The notes beneath the pieces were generated by a model. The model ran no database searches, was not told the origin of the DNA, and saw nothing but the letters and a program-made list of their open reading frames with translations. Of a stretch of DNA of 64,000 nucleotides, positions 44,220 through 53,100 are shown one piece after another. The DNA is taken from positions 4,402,001 through 4,466,000 of the forward strand of contig NZ_CP110011.1 of assembly GCF_025947345.1 (NCBI RefSeq), in the 5' to 3' direction. Position 1 is the first letter of the stretch, and each line of letters starts with the position of its first letter. Position numbers and translations under genes: made by a program. This stretch comes from Flavobacterium sp. N502536 (GTDB lineage Bacteria; Bacteroidota; Bacteroidia; Flavobacteriales; Flavobacteriaceae).

Positions 44220-45632
44220 TTAATGCTTAAAACGATAAATGTAATAAGGTGGTTTTCCCTGATCATCGGCGCCAGTAAAGGCAGGAGTACTATTAAGCTG
44301 ATTTACCGAAATATACATCCAACCATCCGGACCTTTATAAACATTATCCGGCCACTGCAATTTTTGAGCATCTTGTACAATAGTAGTCAATTTACCCGCA
44401 GTATCCAATTTTGTTATGGCATGTTCCTGGAGATTGGTAAAGTAATGATTTCCTGCTTCGTCTGTCAAAGCACCGTCACTAAAAGGTTTGTTGCCTATTT
44501 TTTTGATGGCATTACTAATTTCGGCATCACTTTTTTCTTCTCTGAACAATCTGGCTGGTACACTATACCATGAAGTACCATTCATTGCTCCAAAAAAGAT
44601 GGTTTCTCTGTCATTCGAAAGTGTAATGGGATCAATAGCAACACGAGCCGATTTCCCTCCAAAATAGGTCACTTTTCCATCAATAATCATGTCTTTATCT
44701 TCTGCTTGTAAAGAAAGGTGCCCGCTAAATCGACGTACTTTTTTTGTTTTCAAATTCAATACAATGATTCCCGGATTGGCAATATCCGCCAGATAAGCAA
44801 AACCATTCTTCTCGTCAATAGCAACGTCTTGTGTAAAAGTGCCTTTTGGAGCCACTGCTTCAGGCAGTTCAATTTTTTCCACTACCTTATTTTTACTGAT
44901 GTCAAAGGCCCAAAGTCTGGATTTTCCGAGTTCAAGTCCCATATCAGTTACCCAAAGTCGATTGTTTTTATCAAAGATTAATCCCAGCATTGCATCAAAT
45001 TTAGCATCGCTTGGTTTTGCACCATTCTTCTGATAAGCGGCAGAGGGATACGGAACGACCTTTCCGTTGACTATCTCAACCAATTGCATTTTTTGGCTTC
45101 CCAGTGGATGTATGGTAGCAAAAACCCGACCCTCAGCCGATACGGCCACATCACCCGGGCGTATGTCCATGGCTGCAACCACTTCAAGTGCAGTTGCCGT
45201 CTTGTCTGTGTTTCCAAAATAACTGGCAGTTCCTTCAATCCAGTCTTTGCGTGGCGGTGCAAAAAAATCAATATCTAATGTTCCGTCTTCCAAACATTCG
45301 AACTGATGGGGTATATTGCCCGGAATAATCAAAACCTCACCGGCACTCACAATATAATCTTTACCCTGCATGCTTACTTTCACACTGCCTTTTGTAATGT
45401 AAGTGGTTTGTTCATTTGGATGCTGATGCAGCGGTACTTTGGCTCCCTTGTCCATCTTAAACAGTGCGAGCATGCCTTGTTCTCCATATACATATTTGCG
45501 TTGTAATTTATCACCCAGTTGTTCCCATCCCAAGTTATCGAATTTTAGATGCTGGATTTCTTTTGTCTGCTGTGCTGTCATAGCAGTAGCGAGCAAAATC
45601 ATTGTAGAGATTGCTAGTTTAAATTTTGTCAT
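44220..45632 (-). CDS. Exported cupin fused to a major-royal-jelly/yellow-type propeller
   Basis: A 470-residue protein with a signal peptide (ends MTAQQ). Residues about 25-125 are a cupin: HQHPNEQTTYITKGSVKV and PGNIPHQFE supply the usual metal-binding histidines and glutamate-region pattern. Residues about 140-470 are a six-bladed propeller of the major royal jelly/yellow protein type, with LGLIFDKNNRLWVTDMG, DVAIDEKNGFAYLAD, and SPFDG-like FSDGALTDEAGNHYF blades. Bacterial members of that family are annotated as lactonase-like or dopachrome-tautomerase-related. The fusion is uncommon. It lies between the decarboxylase-like and membrane-protein genes in one operon. The substrate is unknown. 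Confidence 0.75.
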   Translation of the reverse strand: MTKFKLAISTMILLATAMTAQQTKEIQHLKFDNLGWEQLGDKLQRKYVYGEQGMLALFKMDKGAKVPLHQHPNEQTTYITKGSVKVSMQGKDYIVSAGEVLIIPGNIPHQFECLEDGTLDIDFFAPPRKDWIEGTASYFGNTDKTATALEVVAAMDIRPGDVAVSAEGRVFATIHPLGSQKMQLVEIVNGKVVPYPSAAYQKNGAKPSDAKFDAMLGLIFDKNNRLWVTDMGLELGKSRLWAFDISKNKVVEKIELPEAVAPKGTFTQDVAIDEKNGFAYLADIANPGIIVLNLKTKKVRRFSGHLSLQAEDKDMIIDGKVTYFGGKSARVAIDPITLSNDRETIFFGAMNGTSWYSVPARLFREEKSDAEISNAIKKIGNKPFSDGALTDEAGNHYFTNLQEHAITKLDTAGKLTTIVQDAQKLQWPDNVYKGPDGWMYISVNQLNSTPAFTGADDQGKPPYYIYRFKH

Positions 45633-45679
45633 GTTTTGTAGAATTTTAAATGATAAAAGCGATTTATACCGGCACTCTT

Positions 45680-46462
45680 TTAATAAGAGCTTTTAACGCC
45701 GTTTTGCTTTGTCCAGGGTTTGTTAAAGGCTTTGCTCTGCTGCGGCAAAATAATCTCACAACCCGGTTTTTCGTCTATGCTGACTTTTATTGTTGCTGTA
45801 GTTAATTTTCCAGACATTAGATGTCCACCATACTTACGATCTCTGGAGATAAAATGAAAATGAAACGGAGATAAATCGATAGCGGAGAAATAAGGCGGAT
45901 TGTAAAAACCAACCATAGTGCCCGAAATATGTTCTTTTGGATACAAAGGCCTTGTCTTCATGAGTTCGGCCAGCCCGGTAGTCTCATTTTCATCGAGACG
46001 CCTGGCGCCACCGACTGTAATGTTTTCAAATTCACATTCGATATGAACGGCATAAGGTTTATTGACAGAAGGGAGTCTTTTTATCACTTCATTCTGGAGT
46101 TTTTCGATGTCTTTTATATTGTTGAGTTCAAATGTTGTATCGGCTTTAAAGAAAGCGACAGAGCCAAACGGTATTTTACGGCTGTTTGCTGCAATCCCGA
46201 TCAGTCCGGAAGCATCTACCCGATAAAAAACACCATCGAGTACGATCATTTCACCGTCTAAATAATTGTAAGTCCCAATTCCGAAATTCCCTTTTTTGGC
46301 GAGTTCTCCAATCGTAAGTTCACCTGTATAAACACCATTGCGAAGCGCATCCATAACCGAGTAATGAAAAAGCGGTTTCTCTTCATGAACCTGTGCTTTT
46401 ACAGATAACAAACCTAATGTAGCAATAAAAAAAGCGGTCAATCCGGTGGTATTATTTCTCAT
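45680..46462 (-). CDS. Exported alpha-acetolactate decarboxylase-like protein
   Basis: A 260-residue protein from the ATG at 46462, chosen because a signal peptide (MRNNTTGLTAFFIATLGLLS, ending VKAQ) begins there. The body is acetolactate decarboxylase family: GNFGIGTYNYLDGEMIVLDG, GTMVGFYNPPY, and FHFHF with a third His 11 residues on (GGH), matching the three zinc ligands of the family. The Arg that family members carry in a V-x-x-R-T-V stretch aligns to Gly here (ITVGGARRL), so catalysis may be altered. The usual enzyme is cytoplasmic and makes acetoin; this one should be periplasmic. It is first in the operon with the cupin-royal-jelly protein 47 bases downstream. Confidence 0.82.
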   Translation of the reverse strand: MRNNTTGLTAFFIATLGLLSVKAQVHEEKPLFHYSVMDALRNGVYTGELTIGELAKKGNFGIGTYNYLDGEMIVLDGVFYRVDASGLIGIAANSRKIPFGSVAFFKADTTFELNNIKDIEKLQNEVIKRLPSVNKPYAVHIECEFENITVGGARRLDENETTGLAELMKTRPLYPKEHISGTMVGFYNPPYFSAIDLSPFHFHFISRDRKYGGHLMSGKLTTATIKVSIDEKPGCEIILPQQSKAFNKPWTKQNGVKSSY

Positions 46463-46775
46463 GGTTTTACGTATTAGAGGACTGTGTTCCATTCTTATAC
46501 CAGCAAAGATATCCCTAAAGAAAGTAAGACAAATTGTACATGTAAACAATTTTCCTGTACAATTTTATCAAGGGCTTAAAAATAATTTTCTATCAGCAGA
46601 AAGTTGCAATAAACTCTATGTTGTACCCCTGTCTTGAAACCAAACATCATTAAGAGCAAAAGACATGTTAGAATTAGTTGTCTCAACGGGTTAACATAGT
46701 ACCGATTTACGATAATAAACCGGCATGTAAACTTTTGTAAAGCAATGATATTTGTTGTACTTTACTTCTAAAAAT
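46463..46775. other. Divergent regulatory region with an inverted repeat
   Basis: 313 bases between divergent genes. A perfect inverted repeat AAATTGTACA (46531-46540) and TGTACAATTT (46556-46565) has arm centres 25 bp apart, a possible operator of the decarboxylase operon. No exact TAnnTTTG element is seen for either direction, though minus-strand TACAATTTG is close. Confidence 0.5.
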
Positions 46776-48428
46776 ATGATAAAATTAATTCCTTTCAGAT
46801 TTCAAAAATATTACTGTTCAGCAAGTTGTTTTTTAGTATTCGCCGCATGCAAAACCACTAATCAGGATGTTATCCAGCACAATTATATCGCCGGAGAAAA
46901 AAACAAAGGCGATTTGTTTTACAACAATCTACTGGATGTTTCTATTGACATCCCTCAAAATGCAACCTATGAAGATCTTTCTAAGATTCATAAAAATACA
47001 TTAAGGAAAAGAGTTGGGAATTATAAAGATCTTTCTTCTGCTCAGGCAATACTTAGCTATAAAACAGACCAAAATTTAGAAAGTTTCTATTTTTTTGAAA
47101 AGATTGAAAAGCCAATTGACACCCTTACGCATGAAAAACTACTGCAAAATGACAGTACAAATGGGATTGTAATTTTTGAAAAACAAAAGGGGGCAAAAAA
47201 AATCATTTCACTTACACGAATGTCAGGGAGCATGAATGATTTAGAAAAAGCCAAAGAAAATATTCGAAGAGTTCATTTAGACAGTACCTCTTTGAATAAA
47301 CTGTCTTATATGCATCTCTTTAATTATTATACCGCCGAACCTCATAAAAATTACCTACAGGGAAGGGAAAAAATAAGGCTGGCTCCAATAAAAGATCCCA
47401 AAAAAATAATGTTCAAAGATCCTTTGTATTTAACCATCAATTCTTTTATCGGTACTAATAAAGAGTACAATTTACTGATCAAACATTACGAAAGTGATAA
47501 ACGCGATTTTAATCGTACTGTTCTCAATTCACTATCCAATAATGAAGTCAAAAAAGAAGAAGCTGTACTTGCAGCAATTGCAGATCTGGCAGAAAACAAT
47601 CAGATTATTATGCTCAACGAGGATCATTTTTACCCAAAACATCGTTTGTTTGCTATGAATCTTCTTGACGTTTTGAAACAAAAAGGATTCACTGTGATTT
47701 CCATGGAAACCTTTATGCCAAATCTAAGTACTACCACTGCACCCGTTCCAAATACCAAAAATGGTTTTTATATCAAAGACCCTTATTTTGGTCACTTTGT
47801 AAGAAAAGCAAATGCTATGGGATTTACATTGGTAGGACATGAGAATTCTGATCAGAAAACAAACCGGGAAATAGGTCAGGCAAAGAATATTATGAAAATA
47901 TTAGAGAAAGATCCAAAGGCTAAAATTTTTGTTTATGTGGGACATGGTCATCTGGAAGAAGATGGAAAACAACGTTTTATGGGCAGTTATTTAAAAGAGT
48001 ACTCCAACATAAATCCTATTACGATCAATCAGGAGACTGTTATGATGAAGACTAAAGAAAAGTTGATTTTGCTTCCTAGATCGGTATTTGCAAAAGATAC
48101 TTTAATGAAATCAAGTGCCGATTATTTTTTAATCAATAACCTCGAAGCCAATCTTCAATCTGTTTACCCGAATCAGGTTTTTAAAAAAGTTAGTCTGAAA
48201 GATCAAAAATTCACGCAGTTTAAAAACCAAGAACTTTTGGTTGACGTTTTCTTGTCAGAAGAATACAATTCCACTAAAAATGCAGATGTACTAATTCCGA
48301 TTCAATCTACCCTAATTACTCCAAAGAATGGCACAATTGAAACGGATTTGCCGGTTGGCAGCTATTATATTACGGTAAAATCGTCCGATAATGATCTGTT
48401 TCAATTTAACCGCATCGAAGTCAATTAA
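46776..48428 (+). CDS. ChaN/EreA-like lipoprotein of unknown function
   Basis: A 550-residue lipoprotein from the ATG at 46776 (lipobox VFAAC; a frame from 46752 would add eight residues). The N-terminal 260 residues are unrecognised. The central part (about 265-430) has the layout of the ChaN/erythromycin-esterase superfamily: a strand and loop IIMLNEDHFYPKHRLFAMNLLDVL with His in place, GFTVISMETFMP, and VYVGHGHLEEDG with two histidines. The C-terminus is a beta-rich tail with a TDLPVGSYYITVKSS end. The family includes heme-binding and hydrolytic members; neither is proved here. It is a single-gene unit ending in a shared terminator. Confidence 0.6.
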   Translation: MIKLIPFRFQKYYCSASCFLVFAACKTTNQDVIQHNYIAGEKNKGDLFYNNLLDVSIDIPQNATYEDLSKIHKNTLRKRVGNYKDLSSAQAILSYKTDQNLESFYFFEKIEKPIDTLTHEKLLQNDSTNGIVIFEKQKGAKKIISLTRMSGSMNDLEKAKENIRRVHLDSTSLNKLSYMHLFNYYTAEPHKNYLQGREKIRLAPIKDPKKIMFKDPLYLTINSFIGTNKEYNLLIKHYESDKRDFNRTVLNSLSNNEVKKEEAVLAAIADLAENNQIIMLNEDHFYPKHRLFAMNLLDVLKQKGFTVISMETFMPNLSTTTAPVPNTKNGFYIKDPYFGHFVRKANAMGFTLVGHENSDQKTNREIGQAKNIMKILEKDPKAKIFVYVGHGHLEEDGKQRFMGSYLKEYSNINPITINQETVMMKTKEKLILLPRSVFAKDTLMKSSADYFLINNLEANLQSVYPNQVFKKVSLKDQKFTQFKNQELLVDVFLSEEYNSTKNADVLIPIQSTLITPKNGTIETDLPVGSYYITVKSSDNDLFQFNRIEVN

Positions 48429-48450
48429 TGATATAACTTATGCCAAAAAA

Positions 48451-48481
48451 AATCCCGTTTTCTTAAATTGAAAACGGGATT
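48451..48481. terminator. Bidirectional terminator between convergent genes
   Basis: A perfect 11-bp stem (48451-48461 with 48471-48481) with a 9-base loop and an A run on its left side lies between genes ending at 48428 (plus) and 48502 (minus). Confidence 0.85.
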
Positions 48482-48501
48482 CCAGAAAATGTTTTATGTT
48501 T

Positions 48502-49878
48502 TTAATGACTCAAATTTTCTATTTCTTTTGGGTCATGTTTGTGTTTGAATAAAATAGCAAAAGCAATCGCAATTACTAAGGCATATGCTGCAAATGACAG
48601 CCATATATTATGCCAGTCTTTCATTAAAATTGGATTTGTAAAAATTCCGTCAGTCGAAATCGAATTGCCTTGTCCTTTCACAAATTCCAGCATTCTTGAA
48701 TTTGTGCTTTCGGTTTGTAAAAATCCGGCTAACTCAGTAGTATTTGTGAATGATTTGGTAAAGAAACGATCAATAGCCCAACCGGAAGTCAAACTTCCCA
48801 GAACGGCACCTACACCATTGGTCATCATCATGAATAATCCCTGCGCAGACGAACGTATTTTTGAATCGGTATTGCTTTCAACGAATAAAGAACCTGAGAT
48901 GTTAAAGAAATCAAATGCCATTCCGTAAACGATACACGATAAAATAATCATCCATAAACCACCTACAGGATCTCCAAATCCAAATAATCCAAAACGCAGT
49001 ACCCAAGCCAGCATGCTGATCAACATTACCTGTTTGATTCCGAAACGTCTTAAGAAAAACGGTATTGCCAAAATAAATAAGGTTTCAGAAACCTGAGAGA
49101 TCGACATGATGATCGTCGAATATTGGATTACAAAAGAATCGGCATATTTAGGGAAATGTTTGAATTCGTCTAAAAATACGTCTCCGTAAGCATTGGTCAA
49201 TTGCAAAGCACCTCCTAAAAACATAGAGAATACAAAGAACAAAGCCATTTTATAGTTTCCAAATAATTTAAAGGCTTCCAATCCTAAAGTTTCTACCATT
49301 GAAGCATCTTCTTTAGTCAGACGCTGAGGCTCACATTTAGGCAATGTAAAAGCATATATTCCAAGAATTAATGCACCAACTCCGGCGATATAAAACTGGT
49401 ATTCTGTTGCTTTGCTTCCACTTAAATTAGTGATCCACATGGCAGCAATAAAACCAATAGTTCCCCAAACACGGATTGGTGGAAAATCTTTTACTATGTT
49501 TTTATTGTTTAGTTTAAGCGAAGTATACGAAATAGAGTTACTCAAAGCAATTGTAGGCATGTAGCAACACATTGCGATAAACATAACGTATATAAAATTA
49601 TCCGGTGTCGTAACATGTGCAATACCAAATAAAACAACTGCATAGACAATGTGCAGGGCTCCATACAGTTTTTCTGCATTAATCCATCTGTCTGCAATAA
49701 TTCCGGTTAAAGTGGGCATGAATAAAGAAGCAATTCCCATGGTTCCGAAAACAAGACCAAATTGGGTTCCTTCCCAATTTTTAGTTCCAAACCAATAATT
49801 TCCAATTGTTATAAGCCAGGCTCCCCAAACAAAAAATTGAAGAAAGCTCATTATAATCAACCTATTTTTAATTCCCAT
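48502..49878 (-). CDS. NupG-type major facilitator, probable nucleoside permease
   Basis: A 458-residue twelve-helix MFS protein. The opening SFLQFFVWGAWLITIGNYWF and IASLFMPTLTGIIADRW resemble the nucleoside:proton symporter family of E. coli NupG and XapB. It also has GFIAAMWITN near the fifth helix and SAQGLFMMMTNGVGAVLGSL in the C-terminal half. It would import nucleosides across the inner membrane. It follows cmk by 66 bases on the same strand, which suits a nucleotide-salvage context. Confidence 0.8.
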   Translation of the reverse strand: MGIKNRLIIMSFLQFFVWGAWLITIGNYWFGTKNWEGTQFGLVFGTMGIASLFMPTLTGIIADRWINAEKLYGALHIVYAVVLFGIAHVTTPDNFIYVMFIAMCCYMPTIALSNSISYTSLKLNNKNIVKDFPPIRVWGTIGFIAAMWITNLSGSKATEYQFYIAGVGALILGIYAFTLPKCEPQRLTKEDASMVETLGLEAFKLFGNYKMALFFVFSMFLGGALQLTNAYGDVFLDEFKHFPKYADSFVIQYSTIIMSISQVSETLFILAIPFFLRRFGIKQVMLISMLAWVLRFGLFGFGDPVGGLWMIILSCIVYGMAFDFFNISGSLFVESNTDSKIRSSAQGLFMMMTNGVGAVLGSLTSGWAIDRFFTKSFTNTTELAGFLQTESTNSRMLEFVKGQGNSISTDGIFTNPILMKDWHNIWLSFAAYALVIAIAFAILFKHKHDPKEIENLSH

Positions 49879-49944
49879 ATGATGAAATTGTCTTTAAATA
49901 AATAAAGCGGTAAAACTACCATTAAAAATGATATCTACAAAAAA

Positions 49945-50637
49945 TTAAACTGTTTTAACAACATCCTTTACTAATTCGAGAACTGCATCAAACTGTTCTT
50001 CCCTGTTTAAGTAAGAATTATCTATTTCTATCGCATCATCGGCAATGATTAAAGGGGAATCTTCGCGGTGTGTATCGATATAATCTCTTTCGACTACATT
50101 TTTCAGCACGTCTTCATAAGAAACGTTATCGCCTTTCTGCTGTAATTCATCGAAACGTCTTTGTGCACGGGTTTCGGCACTGGCAGTCATGAAAATTTTA
50201 AGTTCGGCATTAGGAAAAACTACGGTACCAATGTCTCTTCCGTCCATCACTATCGCTTTGTTTTTTCCCATTTCCTGTTGCTGCTCGACTAGTTTAGAAC
50301 GCACTTCGGAAACCTCGGCTACTTTACTCACAAAGCTGGAAACCTCGATGGTTCTGATTTGTTTCTCTACATTTTCACCATTGAGATACATTTCGGCAAA
50401 ACCCAGATCAGGATTAAATTTAAACTCTAACTGAATGTTAGGCAAAGCTGTTATAAGAGCTGCTTTATCAAAAAAATCTGATGCAATAAGCTGATGCTGC
50501 ATGGCAAAGTAAGCCACCGCCCGGTACATTGCTCCGGTATCTACATAAACATATTCTAACTCTTTCGCTAATTGTTTGGCCAAAGTGCTCTTTCCTGTTG
50601 AGGAGAATCCATCAATTGCAATGGTAATTTTTTTCAA
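49945..50637 (-). CDS. cmk: Cytidylate kinase
   Basis: A 230-residue CMP/dCMP kinase: P-loop GFSSTGKST at residues 10-18, YVDTGAMYRAVAY (CMP binding), and a VMDGRDIGTVVFPNAELKIF motif, all typical of Cmk. It phosphorylates CMP and dCMP with ATP in the cytoplasm. The start appears to be TTG at 50637, because the P-loop begins only nine residues later and no ATG is available in that stretch. It lies 46 bases after an L,D-transpeptidase gene in a minus-strand run that also includes porQ; proximity of porQ and cmk is common in Flavobacteriia. Confidence 0.95.
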   Translation of the reverse strand: MKKITIAIDGFSSTGKSTLAKQLAKELEYVYVDTGAMYRAVAYFAMQHQLIASDFFDKAALITALPNIQLEFKFNPDLGFAEMYLNGENVEKQIRTIEVSSFVSKVAEVSEVRSKLVEQQQEMGKNKAIVMDGRDIGTVVFPNAELKIFMTASAETRAQRRFDELQQKGDNVSYEDVLKNVVERDYIDTHREDSPLIIADDAIEIDNSYLNREEQFDAVLELVKDVVKTV

Positions 50638-50683
50638 TTTTTTTATATTTAAGTTTAAACTTGTTTACTGTGCTGGTCCGGAT

Positions 50684-51286
50684 TTAATAGTAAATACTCA
50701 TCACAATATCGGATCCGGAATTGTCTATTATTTTTGCTACTCTTTCAAAATACTTTTTGTTCACCATCGGGCATCCATAACTGTTGCAAATATATCCTTT
50801 TTGCTCTTCATACGGAACATCAAAATAATAATGAAAAACAATATCTCGATCAAATGCATTCGAATTTGTAGCATCCAATCCGTATAATTTATAGGCTTTG
50901 CCAAACTTTCCGTTATAATGCTCACCAACAGTATATTTCCCTAATGAAGTACTGAGTGAATTGGGAATATTACTAAATTTTAGTTTGCCTTTTGTTTTGG
51001 TCTCAGACCCCAAACCATGAGCTACTAAACCTTTGTCAATAATTTTGTTGGTTTTTAGATCGTATACAAAAAAACGATTTTTACCGGAAGGTATTTTCAT
51101 ATCGATAAAAAAGGCAAATCTGTCGTTGTATTTTGGATTGCTTTTTATGATATCGCGGACTTCATTGATTTTTTGGGTATCAATTGTTTTTGCTACTACT
51201 GGAGGAGCTTTACTGTCTTTTCTGACTATCTTATACCCCACAAAAATCAGGAGTACCACAAGAAAAATAAAAAGGATTTTCTTCAT
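50684..51286 (-). CDS. YkuD_2-type murein L,D-transpeptidase (copy 1)
   Basis: A 200-residue exported or membrane-anchored protein: an N-terminal hydrophobic segment (residues 2-20) then a catalytic domain of the YkuD_2 type, with FAFFIDMKIPSGKNRFFVYDL, GLVAHGLGSET, and a nucleophilic cysteine in CNSYGCPMVN. L,D-transpeptidases form 3,3-crosslinks in peptidoglycan or attach proteins to it. A paralogue of the same length follows directly upstream (51400-52002). They are recognisably similar throughout (SGKNRFFVYDL is identical). Confidence 0.85.
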   Translation of the reverse strand: MKKILFIFLVVLLIFVGYKIVRKDSKAPPVVAKTIDTQKINEVRDIIKSNPKYNDRFAFFIDMKIPSGKNRFFVYDLKTNKIIDKGLVAHGLGSETKTKGKLKFSNIPNSLSTSLGKYTVGEHYNGKFGKAYKLYGLDATNSNAFDRDIVFHYYFDVPYEEQKGYICNSYGCPMVNKKYFERVAKIIDNSGSDIVMSIYY

Positions 51287-51399
51287 CTGAAAATAGTAAT
51301 GTAATGGAATAAGGTTGAAAAGGAAACAAAAAAAATGCTGTTGAAGGAAAACAACAGCAATATACGGTTTAAGTCTATTGAAATTATATTCTAAGTTTT

Positions 51400-52002
51400 C
51401 TAATAATAAACATCGAGAATGATATTTGACTTAGAACAATCGATATATTTTTCAAGTCGTTTGAAGAATTGCTCGTTTACCATTGGACAGCCGTGACTGT
51501 TGCTGATGTAATAGTCCTGTTCTTCATAAGGAACTGCTGAGTAATAATGCAATACAATCGCTCTTTTTAAAGCATTGTTATTGGTTTCATCCAGACCGTT
51601 TAATTTATAGGCTTTGCCAAAAATTCCTTTGTAACATTTTTGAATCACATAACGTCCCAATGCAGTACAATTGGAATTAGGGGTATTACTGAATCTCAGA
51701 CTTCCTTTTATACCGGTTTCAGATCCCGAGCCATGTGCTACAAGGCCCTGATCTATGATTTTGTTGTTTGCCAGATCGTAAACAAAAAAACGATTTTTAC
51801 CTGATGGTATTCTCATATCAACAAAAAAAGCAATTTTAGTATTGTACTTAGAGTCAATACTAATCATGTTTTTAATTTCGCTTACTCTGGTATTCATGCG
51901 CTCTACTTCCATGCTGGAAATAGTAGTCTCATTTTTATAGTAGTGTTTCGCACCCGTTAAAACGCCTACGGTTAAAAACAAAAACAAACTAAGTATTTTC
52001 AT
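51400..52002 (-). CDS. YkuD_2-type murein L,D-transpeptidase (copy 2)
   Basis: A 200-residue paralogue of the neighbouring gene with a signal-like N-terminus (FLFLTVGVLTGA). The domain has IAFFVDMRIPSGKNRFFVYDL, GLVAHGSGSET and nucleophile cysteine in SNSHGCPMVN; the flanking His matches the general SHGC form better than copy 1 (SYGC). The start lies only 4 bases after the porQ stop, so it is probably coexpressed with porQ. The pair arose by tandem duplication and has diverged. Confidence 0.85.
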   Translation of the reverse strand: MKILSLFLFLTVGVLTGAKHYYKNETTISSMEVERMNTRVSEIKNMISIDSKYNTKIAFFVDMRIPSGKNRFFVYDLANNKIIDQGLVAHGSGSETGIKGSLRFSNTPNSNCTALGRYVIQKCYKGIFGKAYKLNGLDETNNNALKRAIVLHYYSAVPYEEQDYYISNSHGCPMVNEQFFKRLEKYIDCSKSNIILDVYY

Positions 52003-52006
52003 ATCA

Positions 52007-53026
52007 TTACTGAAAATTTAAAATTAGACCAAAAAGACTTGTATTTGCTGCCAATGTATATCTGGAATACGAATAATTAAACTTTAATCTATTCATTTTT
52101 AAACCAAATCCCACCGAAACTCCTGAAAAATTACGCTGTTCATTCACCCGTAATTCTTCTCCCCTTCTAAAGTTATATCCTAAACGCAAATTAAATGCTT
52201 TTTTTGGAAAAAGTTCTACTCCTAAAACCACATGTCTCAAAGCGTTATTGACAAACGACACTTTCTCTTTACTTACTGATCCATCGATGCCGGTTTCTCC
52301 ACGAACGGGATTTGAAAAAGAGATATTCCACTGTTGCAAATTTTCTAATGAAAGATGCCAGCGAAGGGGCACATGCTCTAATTCCTGCGAAACTCCTGCC
52401 ACGATTTCAAATGGTAAATTTTCCTTAATTCCTGAATACGTGGTAAATTGTGTACCAATATTGCGTATTACTAAAGCCAAATTTACGTCATTTTTTTCAA
52501 TTACATACAAAAATCCTAAATCAATTGCACCTCCAATTGAATTATAACTCTCTAACGTTGAAGTCACTAACTTCATGTTTGCACCAATATGCAAATCGGT
52601 AAACGGAACATTGTAAGCATAGCCTAATGAAAGTGCGCCCTCACTCCCCGTAAAATCTGAGGTAGCCTGTCCATTTTCATCATAACCTTCAAATGAACCA
52701 TAATTAACATAACTTACTCCTGCATAAAACGTCTGCACATGCCTGTCATAAGTATAAGCGTAGGAAGCGGTTCCATAAGAAGCTTCTCCATAATAACTTC
52801 CATAATTCATCGCAAGATGATTGTCCATGTCTTCATTCAAAGCTGCCGGGTTAGACATAACCTGATTGACATCTTCATCGTAAATGGTTATCGTTTTTCC
52901 TCCTAATGCTGCCTGTCTTGGCGAGGTTGTTAAATTCAAGAACTGATAGGTGTAGCGCCCTCCTATTTGCCCATAACTAATGGAGCAAATCGATACTAAT
53001 AAAAATAAAACAAATTGTTTTAACAT
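52007..53026 (-). CDS. porQ: Type IX secretion protein PorQ
   Basis: A 339-residue barrel-type protein with a signal ending SYGQ and the PorQ opening GGRYTYQFLNLTTSPRQAALGG followed by VNQVMSNPAALNED. The rest is a repeated amphipathic-strand pattern ending SLFGLILNFQ. PorQ acts on the outer surface in the type IX machinery, with PorU and PorZ, in the attachment of cargo to A-LPS. It lies directly before two L,D-transpeptidase genes and cmk, and after lon (355 bases of repeats). Confidence 0.9.
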   Translation of the reverse strand: MLKQFVLFLLVSICSISYGQIGGRYTYQFLNLTTSPRQAALGGKTITIYDEDVNQVMSNPAALNEDMDNHLAMNYGSYYGEASYGTASYAYTYDRHVQTFYAGVSYVNYGSFEGYDENGQATSDFTGSEGALSLGYAYNVPFTDLHIGANMKLVTSTLESYNSIGGAIDLGFLYVIEKNDVNLALVIRNIGTQFTTYSGIKENLPFEIVAGVSQELEHVPLRWHLSLENLQQWNISFSNPVRGETGIDGSVSKEKVSFVNNALRHVVLGVELFPKKAFNLRLGYNFRRGEELRVNEQRNFSGVSVGFGLKMNRLKFNYSYSRYTLAANTSLFGLILNFQ

Positions 53027-53100
53027 CCTTTTGGGGCGATCCTATAGTGGGATAACGCAAGTGCGAAGATAAAATTATATCATTGATAAAAATAAATTAG

